Shown one piece after another: positions 37,725-47,646 of a stretch of 64,000 nucleotides of DNA (position 1 is its first letter; every line of letters starts with the position of its first letter). Below the pieces are notes generated by a model, which was not told where the DNA came from, made no database searches, and saw nothing but the letters and a program-made list of their open reading frames with translations. Position numbers and translations under genes: made by a program. The DNA lies in the NCBI RefSeq assembly GCF_001976065.1, contig NZ_MNAH01000001.1, forward strand, positions 310,001 to 374,000, written 5' to 3'. Origin of the DNA: Pseudomonas putida. GTDB lineage: Bacteria; Pseudomonadota; Gammaproteobacteria; Pseudomonadales; Pseudomonadaceae.

Positions 37725-38483
37725 ATGTCCGTGCGCTTTGCGCTGCTTTTGCTATTGGCCAGCCTCTGTGCTGGCTGTGTGCTCTCGGGCGACTACAACC
37801 CGATGAAGACCAGCAAGGGCCGTGACGAGGCGCGCGATGCCTACGTGCAACTGGGCATCGGTTATTTGCAACAAGGCATGACCGAGCGCGCCAAGGTGCC
37901 CTTGAAGAAGGCGCTGGAGCTGGACGCCGCGGACCCGGACGCCAATGCGGCGCTGGGGCTGGTGTTCCAGGCCGAAATGGAGCCCGACGTGGCTGACCAG
38001 CATTTTCGCAAGGCACTGTCTTCCCGCCCCGCCGATGCGCGAATCCTCAACAACTATGGCAGTTTTCTTTTCGAGCAAAAACGTTACAAGGAAGCCTACG
38101 AGCGCTTCGAACAGGCCGCCGCCGATACCCTGTATCCTGAGCGTTCGCGCGTATTCGAGAACCTGGGCATGACGGCCGCGATGCTTGGCCAGCGCGAGTT
38201 GGCCCAGCAACAACTGGAAAAAGCCCTGCGCTTGAATCGACAACAACCTCGGGCCTTGCTGGAAATGGCTGAGTTGTCTTACGAAGACAGGCATTATGTG
38301 CCCGCGCGTGACTATTACGATCGTTTTAGCCTGCTTACCGAGCAAAATGCACGTAGTCTATTGCTCGGCATTCGCCTGGCAAAAGTGTTTGATGATCGCG
38401 ACAAGGCGGCCAGTGCTGGCCTGCAATTAAAACGACTCTATCCCGGTACACCGGAATATCAGCAATACCTGTCGGAGCAATGA
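37725..38483 (+). CDS. pilW: Type IV pilus biogenesis/stability lipoprotein PilW (PilF)
   Basis: A 252-residue outer-membrane lipoprotein. The signal sequence ends in a lipobox-like LCAGC (Cys18, unusual Cys at -3) and the mature part is built of TPR repeats (for example ARDAYVQLGIGYLQQGMTER). In Pseudomonas this protein (PilF) supports PilQ secretin multimerisation. It overlaps rodZ by 4 bp. Confidence 0.9.
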   Translation: MSVRFALLLLLASLCAGCVLSGDYNPMKTSKGRDEARDAYVQLGIGYLQQGMTERAKVPLKKALELDAADPDANAALGLVFQAEMEPDVADQHFRKALSSRPADARILNNYGSFLFEQKRYKEAYERFEQAAADTLYPERSRVFENLGMTAAMLGQRELAQQQLEKALRLNRQQPRALLEMAELSYEDRHYVPARDYYDRFSLLTEQNARSLLLGIRLAKVFDDRDKAASAGLQLKRLYPGTPEYQQYLSEQ

Positions 38484-39481
38484 TGAAAGCGGCGCATCCC
38501 GAAGTTGTAGCAGCGAATCGCGTTAACCCCGGTGAGACCCTGCGCCAGGCCCGCGAAAGCAATGGCTGGTCGCTGGCCGAAGTGGCCCTCAAGCTCAACC
38601 TTACCGTCGGCTCCCTGAGCAATCTGGAAGCCGGTGATTTCGACAAGCTGCCAGGGCATACCTTCGCTCGCGGCTATATTCGCGCCTATGCCAAGTTGCT
38701 CGGCATGGACCAGGCCGTCCTGGTCCAGCAATTCGACCAATCCACCGGTACCGACTCCAAGGGCAGCAATGTGCACAGCCTGGGTCGTATCGAAGAGCCC
38801 GTGCGTGTGTCCCACACCATCTTGCGTATTGTCAGCCTGTTGCTGCTGGTGGCCGTGGTGGGTGGCGGTTTCGTCTGGTGGCAGGACCAGACCTCGCAGC
38901 GCACCAAGGACCTGATCAGCCTCAGCCCGGAACACGTTGAAGTCGAAGGCGCCGACGGCACCACCCAGATTCATCCGCTGGACGAGCCGGAAGACCAGGC
39001 TGTCGCGGAAGGTCAGACTGATAATGCAACGGCCCTGGCATTGCCGCAGGCCGACACCGCGACCCAGGCACCGGCTGAAACGCCAGCGCCCGTTGCGCCC
39101 GCTACCGCTCCGATCGACGCCACACCTGCAACGCCAGCCCCGGCTGCTCCAGCCGTTGCGGCACCGACGGTGACTGCACCGGTTGCTCCAGCTGCGCCAG
39201 CGCCAACCGCTACGGCTCCAGCAGCGCCTGCGGTGGCGGGCCAAGGCCAGGTGCAATTGCAGTTCACGGCCGATTGCTGGACTCAAGTGACCGACGGTGC
39301 CGGCAAGGTGCTGTTGAGCGGTCTAAAGCGTAAAGGCGAAAGCGTTTCCCTCAGTGGCAAGCCGCCGTTTTCCGTACGCCTGGGCTACGCCCGTGGCGCG
39401 CAGGTCAGCTACAACGGTCAGGCGGTCAATGTCGCTCCGTTCACCAGTGGCGAGACTGCTCGCCTGAAGTTGGGTCAATAA
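38480..39481 (+). CDS. rodZ: Cytoskeleton protein RodZ
   Basis: A 333-residue protein. The layout is a cytoplasmic helix-turn-helix (about residues 15-80; LRQARESNGWSLAEVA, AGDFDKLPGHTFARGYIRAYAKLL), one membrane segment (about 113-132), a low-complexity Pro/Ala-rich periplasmic stretch (about 185-255) and a C-terminal DUF4115 beta domain (QFTADCWTQVTDG). RodZ links MreB to the membrane to set rod shape. Its start overlaps pilW. Confidence 0.93.
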   Translation: MMKAAHPEVVAANRVNPGETLRQARESNGWSLAEVALKLNLTVGSLSNLEAGDFDKLPGHTFARGYIRAYAKLLGMDQAVLVQQFDQSTGTDSKGSNVHSLGRIEEPVRVSHTILRIVSLLLLVAVVGGGFVWWQDQTSQRTKDLISLSPEHVEVEGADGTTQIHPLDEPEDQAVAEGQTDNATALALPQADTATQAPAETPAPVAPATAPIDATPATPAPAAPAVAAPTVTAPVAPAAPAPTATAPAAPAVAGQGQVQLQFTADCWTQVTDGAGKVLLSGLKRKGESVSLSGKPPFSVRLGYARGAQVSYNGQAVNVAPFTSGETARLKLGQ

Positions 39482-39484
39482 GTC

Positions 39485-40594
39485 ATGCACGGCGAATCTC
39501 CAATCAAACGTCGCGAATCACGCAAGATCTGGGTCGGTAACGTTCCTGTTGGCGGCGATGCGCCCATCGCTGTGCAAAGCATGACCAACAGCGACACCAA
39601 CGACGTCGCTGCGACCGTTGCGCAAATCAACCGCCTGGAAGCCGCGGGCGTCGATATCGTGCGGGTGTCCGTGCCGGACATGGACGCCGCCGAGGCCTTC
39701 GGCAAGATCAAGCAACTGGTCAAGGTTCCCCTGGTTGCCGACATTCACTTCGACTACCGCATCGCGTTGCGCGTGGCCGAACTGGGTGTCGACTGCCTGC
39801 GGATCAACCCGGGCAACATCGGTCGCGAAGACCGCGTGCGCGCGGTGGTCGATGCCGCCCGCGATCGCGGCATCCCGATCCGTATCGGCGTCAACGCCGG
39901 CTCCCTGGAAAAAGACCTGCAGAAGAAATACGGCGAGCCGACCCCGGCCGCGCTGGTCGAATCGGCCCTGCGCCACGTCGAGCACCTTGAACGCCTGAAC
40001 TTCCAGGACTTCAAGGTCAGCGTGAAGGCCTCCGACGTGTTCATGGCCGTCGAAGCCTACCGCTTGCTGGCCAAGGAAATCGTCCAGCCGCTGCACCTGG
40101 GGATTACCGAAGCCGGTGGTTTGCGTTCAGGCACAGTGAAATCTGCCGTGGGCCTCGGTATGCTGCTCGCCGAAGGGATTGGCGATACCATTCGCATCTC
40201 GTTGGCGGCTGACCCGGTCGAGGAAGTGAAAGTCGGCTACGACATTCTCAAGTCCCTGCACCTGCGTTCCCGTGGCATCAACTTCATCGCCTGCCCGAGC
40301 TGCTCGCGGCAGAACTTCGATGTGGTGAAAACCATGAACGAGCTGGAAGGGCGGCTCGAAGACTTGCTGGTGCCGCTGGATGTTGCGGTCATCGGTTGTG
40401 TGGTCAACGGCCCCGGCGAAGCCAAGGAAGCCCATATCGGCTTGACCGGCGGCACGCCGAACCTGATTTACATCGACGGCAAGCCGTCGCAGAAACTGAC
40501 GAATGACAATCTGGTGGATGAGCTTGAACGCTTGATCCGCGAGAAAGCGGCCGAGAAGGTCGAGGCTGACGCTGCGGTTATCGCGCGCGGTTGA
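39485..40594 (+). CDS. ispG: (E)-4-hydroxy-3-methylbut-2-enyl-diphosphate synthase
   Basis: A 369-residue IspG (GcpE) of the MEP isoprenoid pathway. It is a [4Fe-4S] enzyme with ligand cysteines in [10 protein letters not shown] and [15 protein letters not shown]. It is placed 3 bp after rodZ and before hisS in the conserved gene order. Confidence 0.97.
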   Translation: MHGESPIKRRESRKIWVGNVPVGGDAPIAVQSMTNSDTNDVAATVAQINRLEAAGVDIVRVSVPDMDAAEAFGKIKQLVKVPLVADIHFDYRIALRVAELGVDCLRINPGNIGREDRVRAVVDAARDRGIPIRIGVNAGSLEKDLQKKYGEPTPAALVESALRHVEHLERLNFQDFKVSVKASDVFMAVEAYRLLAKEIVQPLHLGITEAGGLRSGTVKSAVGLGMLLAEGIGDTIRISLAADPVEEVKVGYDILKSLHLRSRGINFIACPSCSRQNFDVVKTMNELEGRLEDLLVPLDVAVIGCVVNGPGEAKEAHIGLTGGTPNLIYIDGKPSQKLTNDNLVDELERLIREKAAEKVEADAAVIARG

Positions 40595-40631
40595 GCCTGA
40601 CTAAAGAGCCGAACGAATTTAAGGATTTATT

Positions 40632-41921
40632 GTGAGCAAGTCTCTGCAAGCCATTCGTGGCATGAACGACATCCTGCCCGAACAGACCCCCCTGTGGCGT
40701 CATTTCGAAGGCACCGTTTCGCGTTTGCTGGATAACTACGGTTACAAGCAGATCCGCATGCCGATCGTCGAGTTCACCGAGCTGTTCAAACGCTCCATCG
40801 GTGAAGTGACCGACATCGTCGAAAAAGAGATGTACACCTTCGACGACCGTAACGGCGACTCGCTGACCCTGCGCCCTGAAGGCACGGCGGCCTGTGTGCG
40901 CGCAGTGCTCGAGCACGGCATCACCGGCGGTGGCCAGGTGCAGAAGCTCTGGTACATCGGCCCGATGTTCCGCCACGAGCGTCCGCAGAAAGGCCGTTAC
41001 CGCCAGTTCCACCAGATTGGCGTCGAAGTGTTCAACCTCGACGGTCCGGACATCGATGCCGAGCTGATCGTGCTGACCTGGCGCCTGTGGGGCGAGCTGG
41101 GCATCCGTGATGCGGTCAAGCTCGAACTCAACAGCCTGGGTACCAGCGAGTCCCGTGGTCGCTATCGTGAAGCGCTGGTCGAGTACCTCTCGGCGCATCT
41201 CGACAAGCTCGACGAAGACAGCCAGCGCCGCCTGAAAACCAACCCGCTGCGTGTTCTTGATACCAAGAACGCCGAGACTCAAGCGGTGCTGGTCGATGCG
41301 CCGAAAATGGCCGACTACCTCGACGAAGAATCCCGCGTGCACTTTGAGGGCCTCAAGGCTCGCCTGGACGCCGCCGGCATTCCCTACGTGATCAACCCGA
41401 AGCTGGTGCGCGGGCTGGATTACTACAGCAAGACCGTTTTCGAATGGGTCACCGACAAACTCGGCGCCCAGGGCACCGTGTGTGCCGGTGGTCGTTACGA
41501 CGGCCTGGTCGAGCAGATGGGCGGCAAGCCAACTGCCGGCGTCGGTTTCGCCATGGGCATCGAGCGCCTGGTGCTGCTGCTCGAAACACTCGAGCAGATC
41601 CCTGAAGAGATTTCCCGTCAGGTCGACGTCTACCTCTGCGCCTTCGGTGAAGCCGCCGAGCTGGCTGGCCTGGTCCTGGCCGAGCGCGTGCGCGACCAGT
41701 TGCCCAACCTGCGCCTGCAAGTCAATGCTGGCGCCGGCAGCTTCAAGAGCCAGTTCAAGAAAGCCGACAAGAGCGGTGCGCTGTTCGCACTGATCCTCGG
41801 TGACGACGAGATGGCCCAGCAAGTGGTAGGTTTCAAACCCCTGCGTGGCCAGGGCGAACAACAAAGCATTGCCTGGGACGCGCTTGCCGCTCACCTGGCC
41901 ACCTGCGTCGTGCAGGGTTGA
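40632..41921 (+). CDS. hisS: Histidyl-tRNA synthetase
   Basis: A 429-residue class II synthetase with motif 2 ([22 protein letters not shown]), the histidine-specific motif [15 protein letters not shown] and the C-terminal anticodon-binding domain. It starts with GTG at 40632. Confidence 0.98.
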   Translation: MSKSLQAIRGMNDILPEQTPLWRHFEGTVSRLLDNYGYKQIRMPIVEFTELFKRSIGEVTDIVEKEMYTFDDRNGDSLTLRPEGTAACVRAVLEHGITGGGQVQKLWYIGPMFRHERPQKGRYRQFHQIGVEVFNLDGPDIDAELIVLTWRLWGELGIRDAVKLELNSLGTSESRGRYREALVEYLSAHLDKLDEDSQRRLKTNPLRVLDTKNAETQAVLVDAPKMADYLDEESRVHFEGLKARLDAAGIPYVINPKLVRGLDYYSKTVFEWVTDKLGAQGTVCAGGRYDGLVEQMGGKPTAGVGFAMGIERLVLLLETLEQIPEEISRQVDVYLCAFGEAAELAGLVLAERVRDQLPNLRLQVNAGAGSFKSQFKKADKSGALFALILGDDEMAQQVVGFKPLRGQGEQQSIAWDALAAHLATCVVQG

Positions 41922-41962
41922 AGCTGTCTAAACAGCCGAATTAGCGATTAAGGAGTATTGGG

Positions 41963-42604
41963 GTGTCGAGTACCGAAGACGAACAGCTGGCGGATTTTAA
42001 GGAATGGTGGTCACGCAACGGCAAGCCCCTGGTTACTGGCGGCCTGCTGGCGCTGGTCATCGTGTTCGGTTGGCAGGCGTTCCAGAAGTATCAGAGCAAC
42101 CAGTCGCAAGGCGCCTCGATGCTCTATCAGCAACTGCTCGAAACCACGCTGACCCCTGACGGCAAGCCCGATGCGGCACGTGTTTCGGACCTGGCTGGCA
42201 AGCTCAACAGCGAGTTCGGCGGCAGCGCCTATGCGCAATACGGCAGCCTGTTCGTGGCGAAAGTCGCGGTCGACAGCGGCAAGCTCGATGACGCCGCCAC
42301 CGAGCTTGCGGCCATCGTCGCCAAACCGGCCAACCCGGCACTGGGCGAAATCGCCCGTCAGCGCCTGGCGCAGGTACTGGCTGCGCAGAACAAGGCCGAT
42401 GAAGCCCTGAAGCTGCTGGAAGGCGATGCCGACAAGGCCTTCCTGGCCACTCGCGAAGAACTCAAGGGCGACCTGCTGGTGCAGCTGGGTCGTCCCGACG
42501 AAGCACACGCGGCGTATCAAAAAGCCAAGGCGGCACTGTCGGATGAAGCGGCGGTCGGTGGCCTGCAAATCAAGCTGGACGACCTGGCCAAAGGGGATGC
42601 GTGA
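41963..42604 (+). CDS. YfgM-type TPR membrane protein
   Basis: A 213-residue ancillary translocon/chaperone protein. It has a single N-terminal anchor (PLVTGGLLALVIVFGWQAF, about residues 26-44) and a periplasmic TPR domain. Translation starts at GTG 41963 after AAGGAG. In gammaproteobacteria YfgM associates with SecYEG and PpiD. It precedes bamB and overlaps it by 8 bp. Confidence 0.9.
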   Translation: MSSTEDEQLADFKEWWSRNGKPLVTGGLLALVIVFGWQAFQKYQSNQSQGASMLYQQLLETTLTPDGKPDAARVSDLAGKLNSEFGGSAYAQYGSLFVAKVAVDSGKLDDAATELAAIVAKPANPALGEIARQRLAQVLAAQNKADEALKLLEGDADKAFLATREELKGDLLVQLGRPDEAHAAYQKAKAALSDEAAVGGLQIKLDDLAKGDA

Positions 42605-43748
42605 CGTGATTCGTTGGAAGCATGCAGCATTGCTGGCCCTGGCCATTCTGGCCGCGGGTTGCAGCAGCAACAGCAAGAAAGAATTGCCACCGGCCGAGTT
42701 GACCGACTTCAAGGAAGAAGTGGTCCTGCAAAAGCAGTGGAGTCGTTCGATCGGTGACGGTCAGGGCGAAACCTACAACATGCTGGTTCCGGCCATCGAA
42801 GGCGATACCATCTATGCCGCCGATGTCACCGGTGTGGTGATGGCGCTGGATCGCAGCAACGGCGACGTCAAATGGAAGAAAGATCTCGAACTGCCTGTTT
42901 CCGGCGCCGTTGGCGTGGGTTACGGTCTGCTGACGGTCGGTACGATCAAGGGTGAAATCGTTGCCCTGGACGCCATCAACGGTGAAGAGAAATGGCGCGC
43001 TCGCGTGTCCAGCGAAGTCCTCGCACCGCCGGCCAACAATGGCGATGTGGTCGTGGTCCAGACCCAGGACGACCGTTTGATCGGTCTGGATGCCGCCACC
43101 GGCAACCAGCGCTGGTTGTATGACAGCACCCCGGCGGTGCTGACCCTGCGCGGTACCAGCGCACCGATCGTGACCAACCGCCTCGCGGTGGCTGGCTTTT
43201 CGACCGGTAAAGTGGTCGCTCTCGACATTTCCAACGGCGTGCCGGTGTGGGAACAGCGTGTAGCGATCCCGCAAGGCCGTTCGGAACTGGAGCGCGTGGT
43301 CGACATCGACGGCGGCTTGCTGTTGTCCGGCGAGACGATCTATGTCGCCAGCTACCAGGGTCGCGTTGCGGCACTGGACCTGCAAAGCGGCCGTCAGCTC
43401 TGGCAGCGTGATGCTTCCAGCTATGCCGGTGTCGCCCAGGGTTTCGGCAGCGTCTATGTGAGTCTGTCTTCGGGCACCGTTGAAGGCGTCGACGAGCGTT
43501 CCACCACAGCCTTGTGGAGCAACGATTCGCTGGCCCGCCGTCAACTGTCGGCTCCGGAAGTGTTTTCCAGCTACGTTGCAGTGGGTGACCTGGAAGGTTA
43601 CCTGCACCTGTTGAGTCAGGTAGACGGTCGATTCGTCGGCCGTGAGCGCATCGACAGCGACGGCCTGCGCGCGCGTCCGCTGGTGGTGGGTGACACGATT
43701 TATGTGTATGGCAACAGTGGCAAGCTGGAAGCCCTGACCATCAAGTAA
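42597..43748 (+). CDS. bamB: Outer-membrane protein assembly factor BamB
   Basis: A 383-residue lipoprotein. The signal ends with lipobox LAAGC (Cys22) and the mature part is an eight-bladed PQQ-type beta-propeller (repeats such as YAADVTGVVMALDRSNGDVKW). It assists BamA in beta-barrel insertion. The ATG at 42597 (MRDVIRWKH) overlaps the preceding gene. Confidence 0.95.
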   Translation: MRDVIRWKHAALLALAILAAGCSSNSKKELPPAELTDFKEEVVLQKQWSRSIGDGQGETYNMLVPAIEGDTIYAADVTGVVMALDRSNGDVKWKKDLELPVSGAVGVGYGLLTVGTIKGEIVALDAINGEEKWRARVSSEVLAPPANNGDVVVVQTQDDRLIGLDAATGNQRWLYDSTPAVLTLRGTSAPIVTNRLAVAGFSTGKVVALDISNGVPVWEQRVAIPQGRSELERVVDIDGGLLLSGETIYVASYQGRVAALDLQSGRQLWQRDASSYAGVAQGFGSVYVSLSSGTVEGVDERSTTALWSNDSLARRQLSAPEVFSSYVAVGDLEGYLHLLSQVDGRFVGRERIDSDGLRARPLVVGDTIYVYGNSGKLEALTIK

Positions 43749-43761
43749 AGGTTTGACTATG

Positions 43762-43855
43762 CTTGGGGTTAATCCCCAAGCGGCCCCGCTCTGTGGGGCT
43801 CGCAGCGCTTACAGGCGCTGCCCCGAGCACCAGCCGCTGCCTCGCAGCGGCTTTT
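43762..43855 (+). terminator. Four consecutive hairpins ending in a terminator, bamB-der gap
   Basis: In 94 bp: CTTGGGG/CCCCAAG (43762-43780), GCCCC/GGGGC (43783-43799), CAGCGC/GCGCTG (43803-43820) and AGCCGCTGC/GCAGCGGCT (43832-43852) followed by four T. The last is a plausible terminator; the array separates bamB from der. Confidence 0.65.
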
Positions 43856-43888
43856 GTATTTTCTGAAATAAACGAAGTGGAGAGCCGC

Positions 43889-45358
43889 ATGGTTCCCGTA
43901 ATCGCCCTGGTGGGCCGACCGAACGTCGGCAAGTCCACCTTGTTCAACCGCCTGACCAGGACTCGCGACGCCATCGTCGGCGACTTGTCCGGTCTGACCC
44001 GTGATCGCCAATACGGTGAGGCCAAGTGGCAAGGGCGTTCCTACATTCTGGTCGACACCGGTGGTATCTCCGGTGACGAGCATGGTATGGACGAAAAAAT
44101 GGCCGAGCAGTCGCTGCTGGCCATTGAAGAAGCAGATGTCGTTCTATTCCTGGTAGATGCCAAGGCCGGTTTCACCGCCGCCGACCAGATGATCGCCGAG
44201 CATTTGCGCAAGCGTAACAAGCGTTCCTACGTGGTTGCCAACAAGGTCGACAACATCGACCCTGACATGGCCCGCGCCGAATTCGCCCCGTTGGGCATGG
44301 GCCACGCGATCCCGATCGCTGGTGCCCATGGCCGTGGCATCACCCAGATGCTGGAAATCGCCCTGAGCGAGTTCCCGAAAGACGAAGAAGAGCCGGAAGA
44401 AGGCGAGGAAGAAGACGTTGCAGAAGGCGAGGAAGCCAAGCGCATTCCTGGCCCGAGCGAGAAAGACGGGATCAAGATCGCCATCATCGGCCGTCCGAAC
44501 GTCGGCAAGTCGACCCTGGTCAACCGCATGCTCGGTGAAGACCGGGTGATCGTGTACGACCAACCCGGCACCACCCGCGACAGCATCTACATCCCGTTCG
44601 AGCGTAACGACGAGAAGTACACGCTGATCGACACCGCCGGTGTGCGCAAGCGCGGCAAGATCCACGAGGAAGTCGAAAAGTTCTCCGTGGTCAAGACGCT
44701 GCAGGCGATCAAAGACGCCAACGTGGTGATCTTCGTGATGGACGCCCGCGAAGGCGTGGTCGACCACGACCTCAACCTGCTGGGCTTCGCCATTGAATCC
44801 GGTCGTGCGCTGGTTATCGCGATCAACAAGTGGGACGGCATGACGCCGAGCGAGCGCGACTTCGTGAAGGTCGAGCTGCAACGTCGGCTGTTCTTCGTTG
44901 ACTACGCCGACATCCACTTCATCTCGGCACTGCACGGCACTGGCGTGGGCAACCTGTATGCTTCCGTACAGAACTCGTTCAAGTCCGCCGTGACTCGCTG
45001 GCCAACCAACCGCCTGACCCAGATCCTCGAAGATGCGGTGGGCGAGCACGCGCCGCCGATGGTCAACAACCGCCGGATCAAGCTGCGTTACGCTCACCTG
45101 GGTGGCGCAAACCCGCCGATCATCGTGATTCACGGTAACCAGATCGAGAAAGTGCCGAAGTCGTACGTGCGCTATCTGGAGAACACTTACCGTCGTGTGC
45201 TGAAGCTGGTCGGTACGCCGATCCGCATCGAGTTCAAGGGCGGCGAGAACCCGTATGAAGGCAACAAGAACTCGCTGACAGACCGCCAGGTCAACAAGAA
45301 GCGTCGCTTGATGTCGCACCACAAGAAGGCCGACAAGAAGCGCCGCGACAAGCGTTGA
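43889..45358 (+). CDS. der: Ribosome-associated GTPase Der (EngA)
   Basis: A 489-residue protein with two tandem GTPase domains, each with GRPNVGKST (near residue 8 and near residue 203) and DTxG switch motifs, separated by an acidic linker (residues about 165-185), plus a C-terminal KH-like domain. It is required for 50S assembly. The ATG at 43889 is used; the longer open frame lacks homology. Confidence 0.97.
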   Translation: MVPVIALVGRPNVGKSTLFNRLTRTRDAIVGDLSGLTRDRQYGEAKWQGRSYILVDTGGISGDEHGMDEKMAEQSLLAIEEADVVLFLVDAKAGFTAADQMIAEHLRKRNKRSYVVANKVDNIDPDMARAEFAPLGMGHAIPIAGAHGRGITQMLEIALSEFPKDEEEPEEGEEEDVAEGEEAKRIPGPSEKDGIKIAIIGRPNVGKSTLVNRMLGEDRVIVYDQPGTTRDSIYIPFERNDEKYTLIDTAGVRKRGKIHEEVEKFSVVKTLQAIKDANVVIFVMDAREGVVDHDLNLLGFAIESGRALVIAINKWDGMTPSERDFVKVELQRRLFFVDYADIHFISALHGTGVGNLYASVQNSFKSAVTRWPTNRLTQILEDAVGEHAPPMVNNRRIKLRYAHLGGANPPIIVIHGNQIEKVPKSYVRYLENTYRRVLKLVGTPIRIEFKGGENPYEGNKNSLTDRQVNKKRRLMSHHKKADKKRRDKR

Positions 45359-45381
45359 TTCCTGAAGGCTGAGGTGATCAT

Positions 45382-45442
45382 TCCCACGCTCTGCGTGGGA
45401 GCGATCAGCTTGGAGAAGGGCGCCGTTTGGCGCCCTTTTTTT
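45382..45442 (+). terminator. Hairpin and terminator after der
   Basis: TCCCACGC/GCGTGGGA (45382-45400) is followed by a strong terminator, stem GGGCGCC (45418-45424)/GGCGCCC (45429-45435), loop GTTT, then seven T. Confidence 0.88.
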
Positions 45443-45516
45443 ATGGGCGCCGGATGGGCTATCCTCGGACTCTCCCGCGCCGCCGTTAGAGCCGGGTGCA
45501 GAGCAGGGATTCCTCG

Positions 45517-46665
45517 ATGATCACCAGTAAGCTGCCGAATGTCGGCATCACCATCTTCACCCAGATGTCTCAGCTCGCGGCGCAAACCGGGGCGCTCAAC
45601 CTGTCCCAGGGTTTCCCCGATTTCGATGCCCCGCAGGCCCTGTGCGATGCGGTCGGTCGGCATATCGCCAGTGGCCACAACCAGTATTCACCGATGACCG
45701 GCCTGCCGGCGCTGCGTCAGCAGATTGGCGCGAAAATCGCCCGCAGCTATGGCGTCAACGTGGATGCCGAGCTTGAAGTGACGGTCACTCCCGGTGCCAC
45801 CCAAGCGATCTTCTGCGCGATCCAGGCGGTTATCCGCAACGGCGACGAAGTGATCGTCTTCGATCCGTGCTACGACAGTTACGAACCCTCGGTGGAACTG
45901 GCTGGCGGTCGTTGCGTGCATGTGCAGCTTGGGCTGAATGATTTCTCCATCGACTTCCAGAAGCTGGCTGAGGCGATCACCCCGCGCACGCGAATGATCG
46001 TGCTGAACTCACCGCACAATCCAAGCGGGGCGCTGATCAGTCGGGCCGAGCTGGATCAGTTGGCGGATCTGATCCGTGATCGCGATATCTACCTGGTCAG
46101 CGACGAAGTCTACGAACACCTGGTGTTCGACGGCGTGGCCCATGCCAGCGTGCTCAATCATGAAGAGCTGTATCAGCGCGCCTTTGTGGTCAGCTCGTTC
46201 GGCAAGACCTATCACGTCACTGGCTGGAAAACCGGCTACGTGGTCGCGCCACCGGCCCTCACGGCGGAACTGCGCAAGGTGCACCAGTACGTGAGTTTCT
46301 GCGGCGTGACGCCGCTGCAATATGCCTTGGCCGATTTCATGGCCGAACACCCGGAACACGTCGAAGAATTGCCGGCGTTCTACCAGGCCAAGCGCGATCT
46401 GTTCTGCGATTTGCTGGCGCCTTCGCGTTTCAGTTTCACCCGGGTGGCCGGCACGTACTTCCAGCTGGTCGACTACTCGCAGATCCGCCCCGACCTCAAT
46501 GACGTCGAAATGGCCCTGTGGATGACCCGCGAGCATGGCGTGGCGAGTATTCCGATCTCGGTTTTCTACCAGACGCCACCAGACGGCCAGCGCCTGGTGC
46601 GCCTGTGCTTCGCCAAACGTGAGGAGACCCTGCGTGAAGCAGCGGAAAAATTATGCGTGATCTGA
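45517..46665 (+). CDS. Methionine/glutamine-type PLP aminotransferase (YbdL-like)
   Basis: A 382-residue fold-type I aminotransferase. It has ALNLSQGFPDFDAP near residue 28, LNSPHNPSG, and PLP lysine in SSFGKTYHVTGWKTGY. This is the YbdL/glutamine-transaminase-K group, which makes methionine from its keto acid. It overlaps the omega-amidase gene by 13 bp, and the two enzymes are known to work in series in methionine salvage. The start is at the Met after AGGGA. Confidence 0.85.
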   Translation: MITSKLPNVGITIFTQMSQLAAQTGALNLSQGFPDFDAPQALCDAVGRHIASGHNQYSPMTGLPALRQQIGAKIARSYGVNVDAELEVTVTPGATQAIFCAIQAVIRNGDEVIVFDPCYDSYEPSVELAGGRCVHVQLGLNDFSIDFQKLAEAITPRTRMIVLNSPHNPSGALISRAELDQLADLIRDRDIYLVSDEVYEHLVFDGVAHASVLNHEELYQRAFVVSSFGKTYHVTGWKTGYVVAPPALTAELRKVHQYVSFCGVTPLQYALADFMAEHPEHVEELPAFYQAKRDLFCDLLAPSRFSFTRVAGTYFQLVDYSQIRPDLNDVEMALWMTREHGVASIPISVFYQTPPDGQRLVRLCFAKREETLREAAEKLCVI

Positions 46666-47444
46666 GTGCACTGCCGAACCTGACCGTGGCGCTGATCCAG
46701 ACCACCCTGGCCTGGCACGACCGCCAGGCCAACCTCGAGCATTTCGAGCAGTTGCTGGAGCAGGCCCGCGGCGCTGACCTGATCATTCTGCCGGAGATGT
46801 TCACCACCGGTTTCTCCATGGAGTCCGAGACCCTGGCCGAGGCGGAAAACGGTCCCACCAGCAAATGGCTGCGGGCTCAATCGGCCAAGTTCGATGCGGT
46901 GATCACCGGTACCGTGATCGTGCAGGCCGCTGATGGCAGCCATCGCAACCGTCTGTTGTGGGCACGCCCTGACGGCGAAGTGTGGCACTACGACAAACGC
47001 CACCTGTTTCGCATGGCCGGTGAACATAACCATTACACCCCCGGCGAGCGCCAGGTGCAGTTCGAGCTCAAGGGCTGGCGGGTACGGCCGCTGATCTGCT
47101 ACGACCTGCGCTTCCCGGTGTGGAGTCGCGATGCCCAGGACACGGACTTGCTGCTGTACACCGCCAACTGGCCCGGTGCACGCCGCCAACACTGGAACCG
47201 CTTGCTGCCGGCTCGGGCGATCGAGAACCTGTGTTATGTGGCGGCGGTGAATCGCATCGGCTCCGACGGCAAAGGCTTTGCGTATACCGGTGACAGCCAG
47301 GTGCTGGATTTCCAGGGTGAGACCTTGCTCAGCGCAGGGGAGGCGGATGGCGTGTTCAAGGTGACGCTGGATGCGGCGGAGCTGGCAGCTTATCGCACGC
47401 GGTTTCCGGCGAATCTGGATGCCGATACCTTTGAGTTCACCTGA
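46653..47444 (+). CDS. Omega-amidase-type C-N hydrolase (YafV/NIT2-like)
   Basis: A 263-residue nitrilase-superfamily protein with the E-K-C triad (LPEMFTTGF, KRHLFRMAGEH, ICYDLRFPVW). It likely hydrolyses 2-oxoglutaramate (the by-product of glutamine transamination) to 2-oxoglutarate and ammonia. The overlap with a methionine/glutamine transaminase strongly supports that role. Confidence 0.85.
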   Translation: MRDLSALPNLTVALIQTTLAWHDRQANLEHFEQLLEQARGADLIILPEMFTTGFSMESETLAEAENGPTSKWLRAQSAKFDAVITGTVIVQAADGSHRNRLLWARPDGEVWHYDKRHLFRMAGEHNHYTPGERQVQFELKGWRVRPLICYDLRFPVWSRDAQDTDLLLYTANWPGARRQHWNRLLPARAIENLCYVAAVNRIGSDGKGFAYTGDSQVLDFQGETLLSAGEADGVFKVTLDAAELAAYRTRFPANLDADTFEFT

Positions 47445-47468
47445 AATCTTCGCTGCCTGAACCGGCCC

Positions 47469-47562
47469 CTTCGCGAGCAGGCTCGCTCCCACAGTTGATC
47501 GGTGGAGGCGCAGATGTTGGGTACACCACAACCCCCCTGTGGGAGCGAGCCTGCTCGCGAAG
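47469..47562. repeat. REP-like inverted pair
   Basis: TTCGCGAGCAGGCTCGCTCCCAC and the inverse copy, about 43 bp apart, in the gap between convergent genes. Confidence 0.88.
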
Positions 47563-47594
47563 AGGTCTGTTCAGACAACACAGAATAAGCAGGC

Positions 47595-47631
47595 AAAAAA
47601 AGGCCCCGAGGTTCACACCCCGGGGCCTTTT
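47595..47631 (-). terminator. Terminator of leuA
   Basis: Minus-strand stem GGCCCCG/CGGGGCC (47602-47608 with 47621-47627) followed by an A-run on the plus strand that reads as T residues on the minus strand. Confidence 0.85.
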
Positions 47632-47646
47632 GCATTGCAGCGAGGC

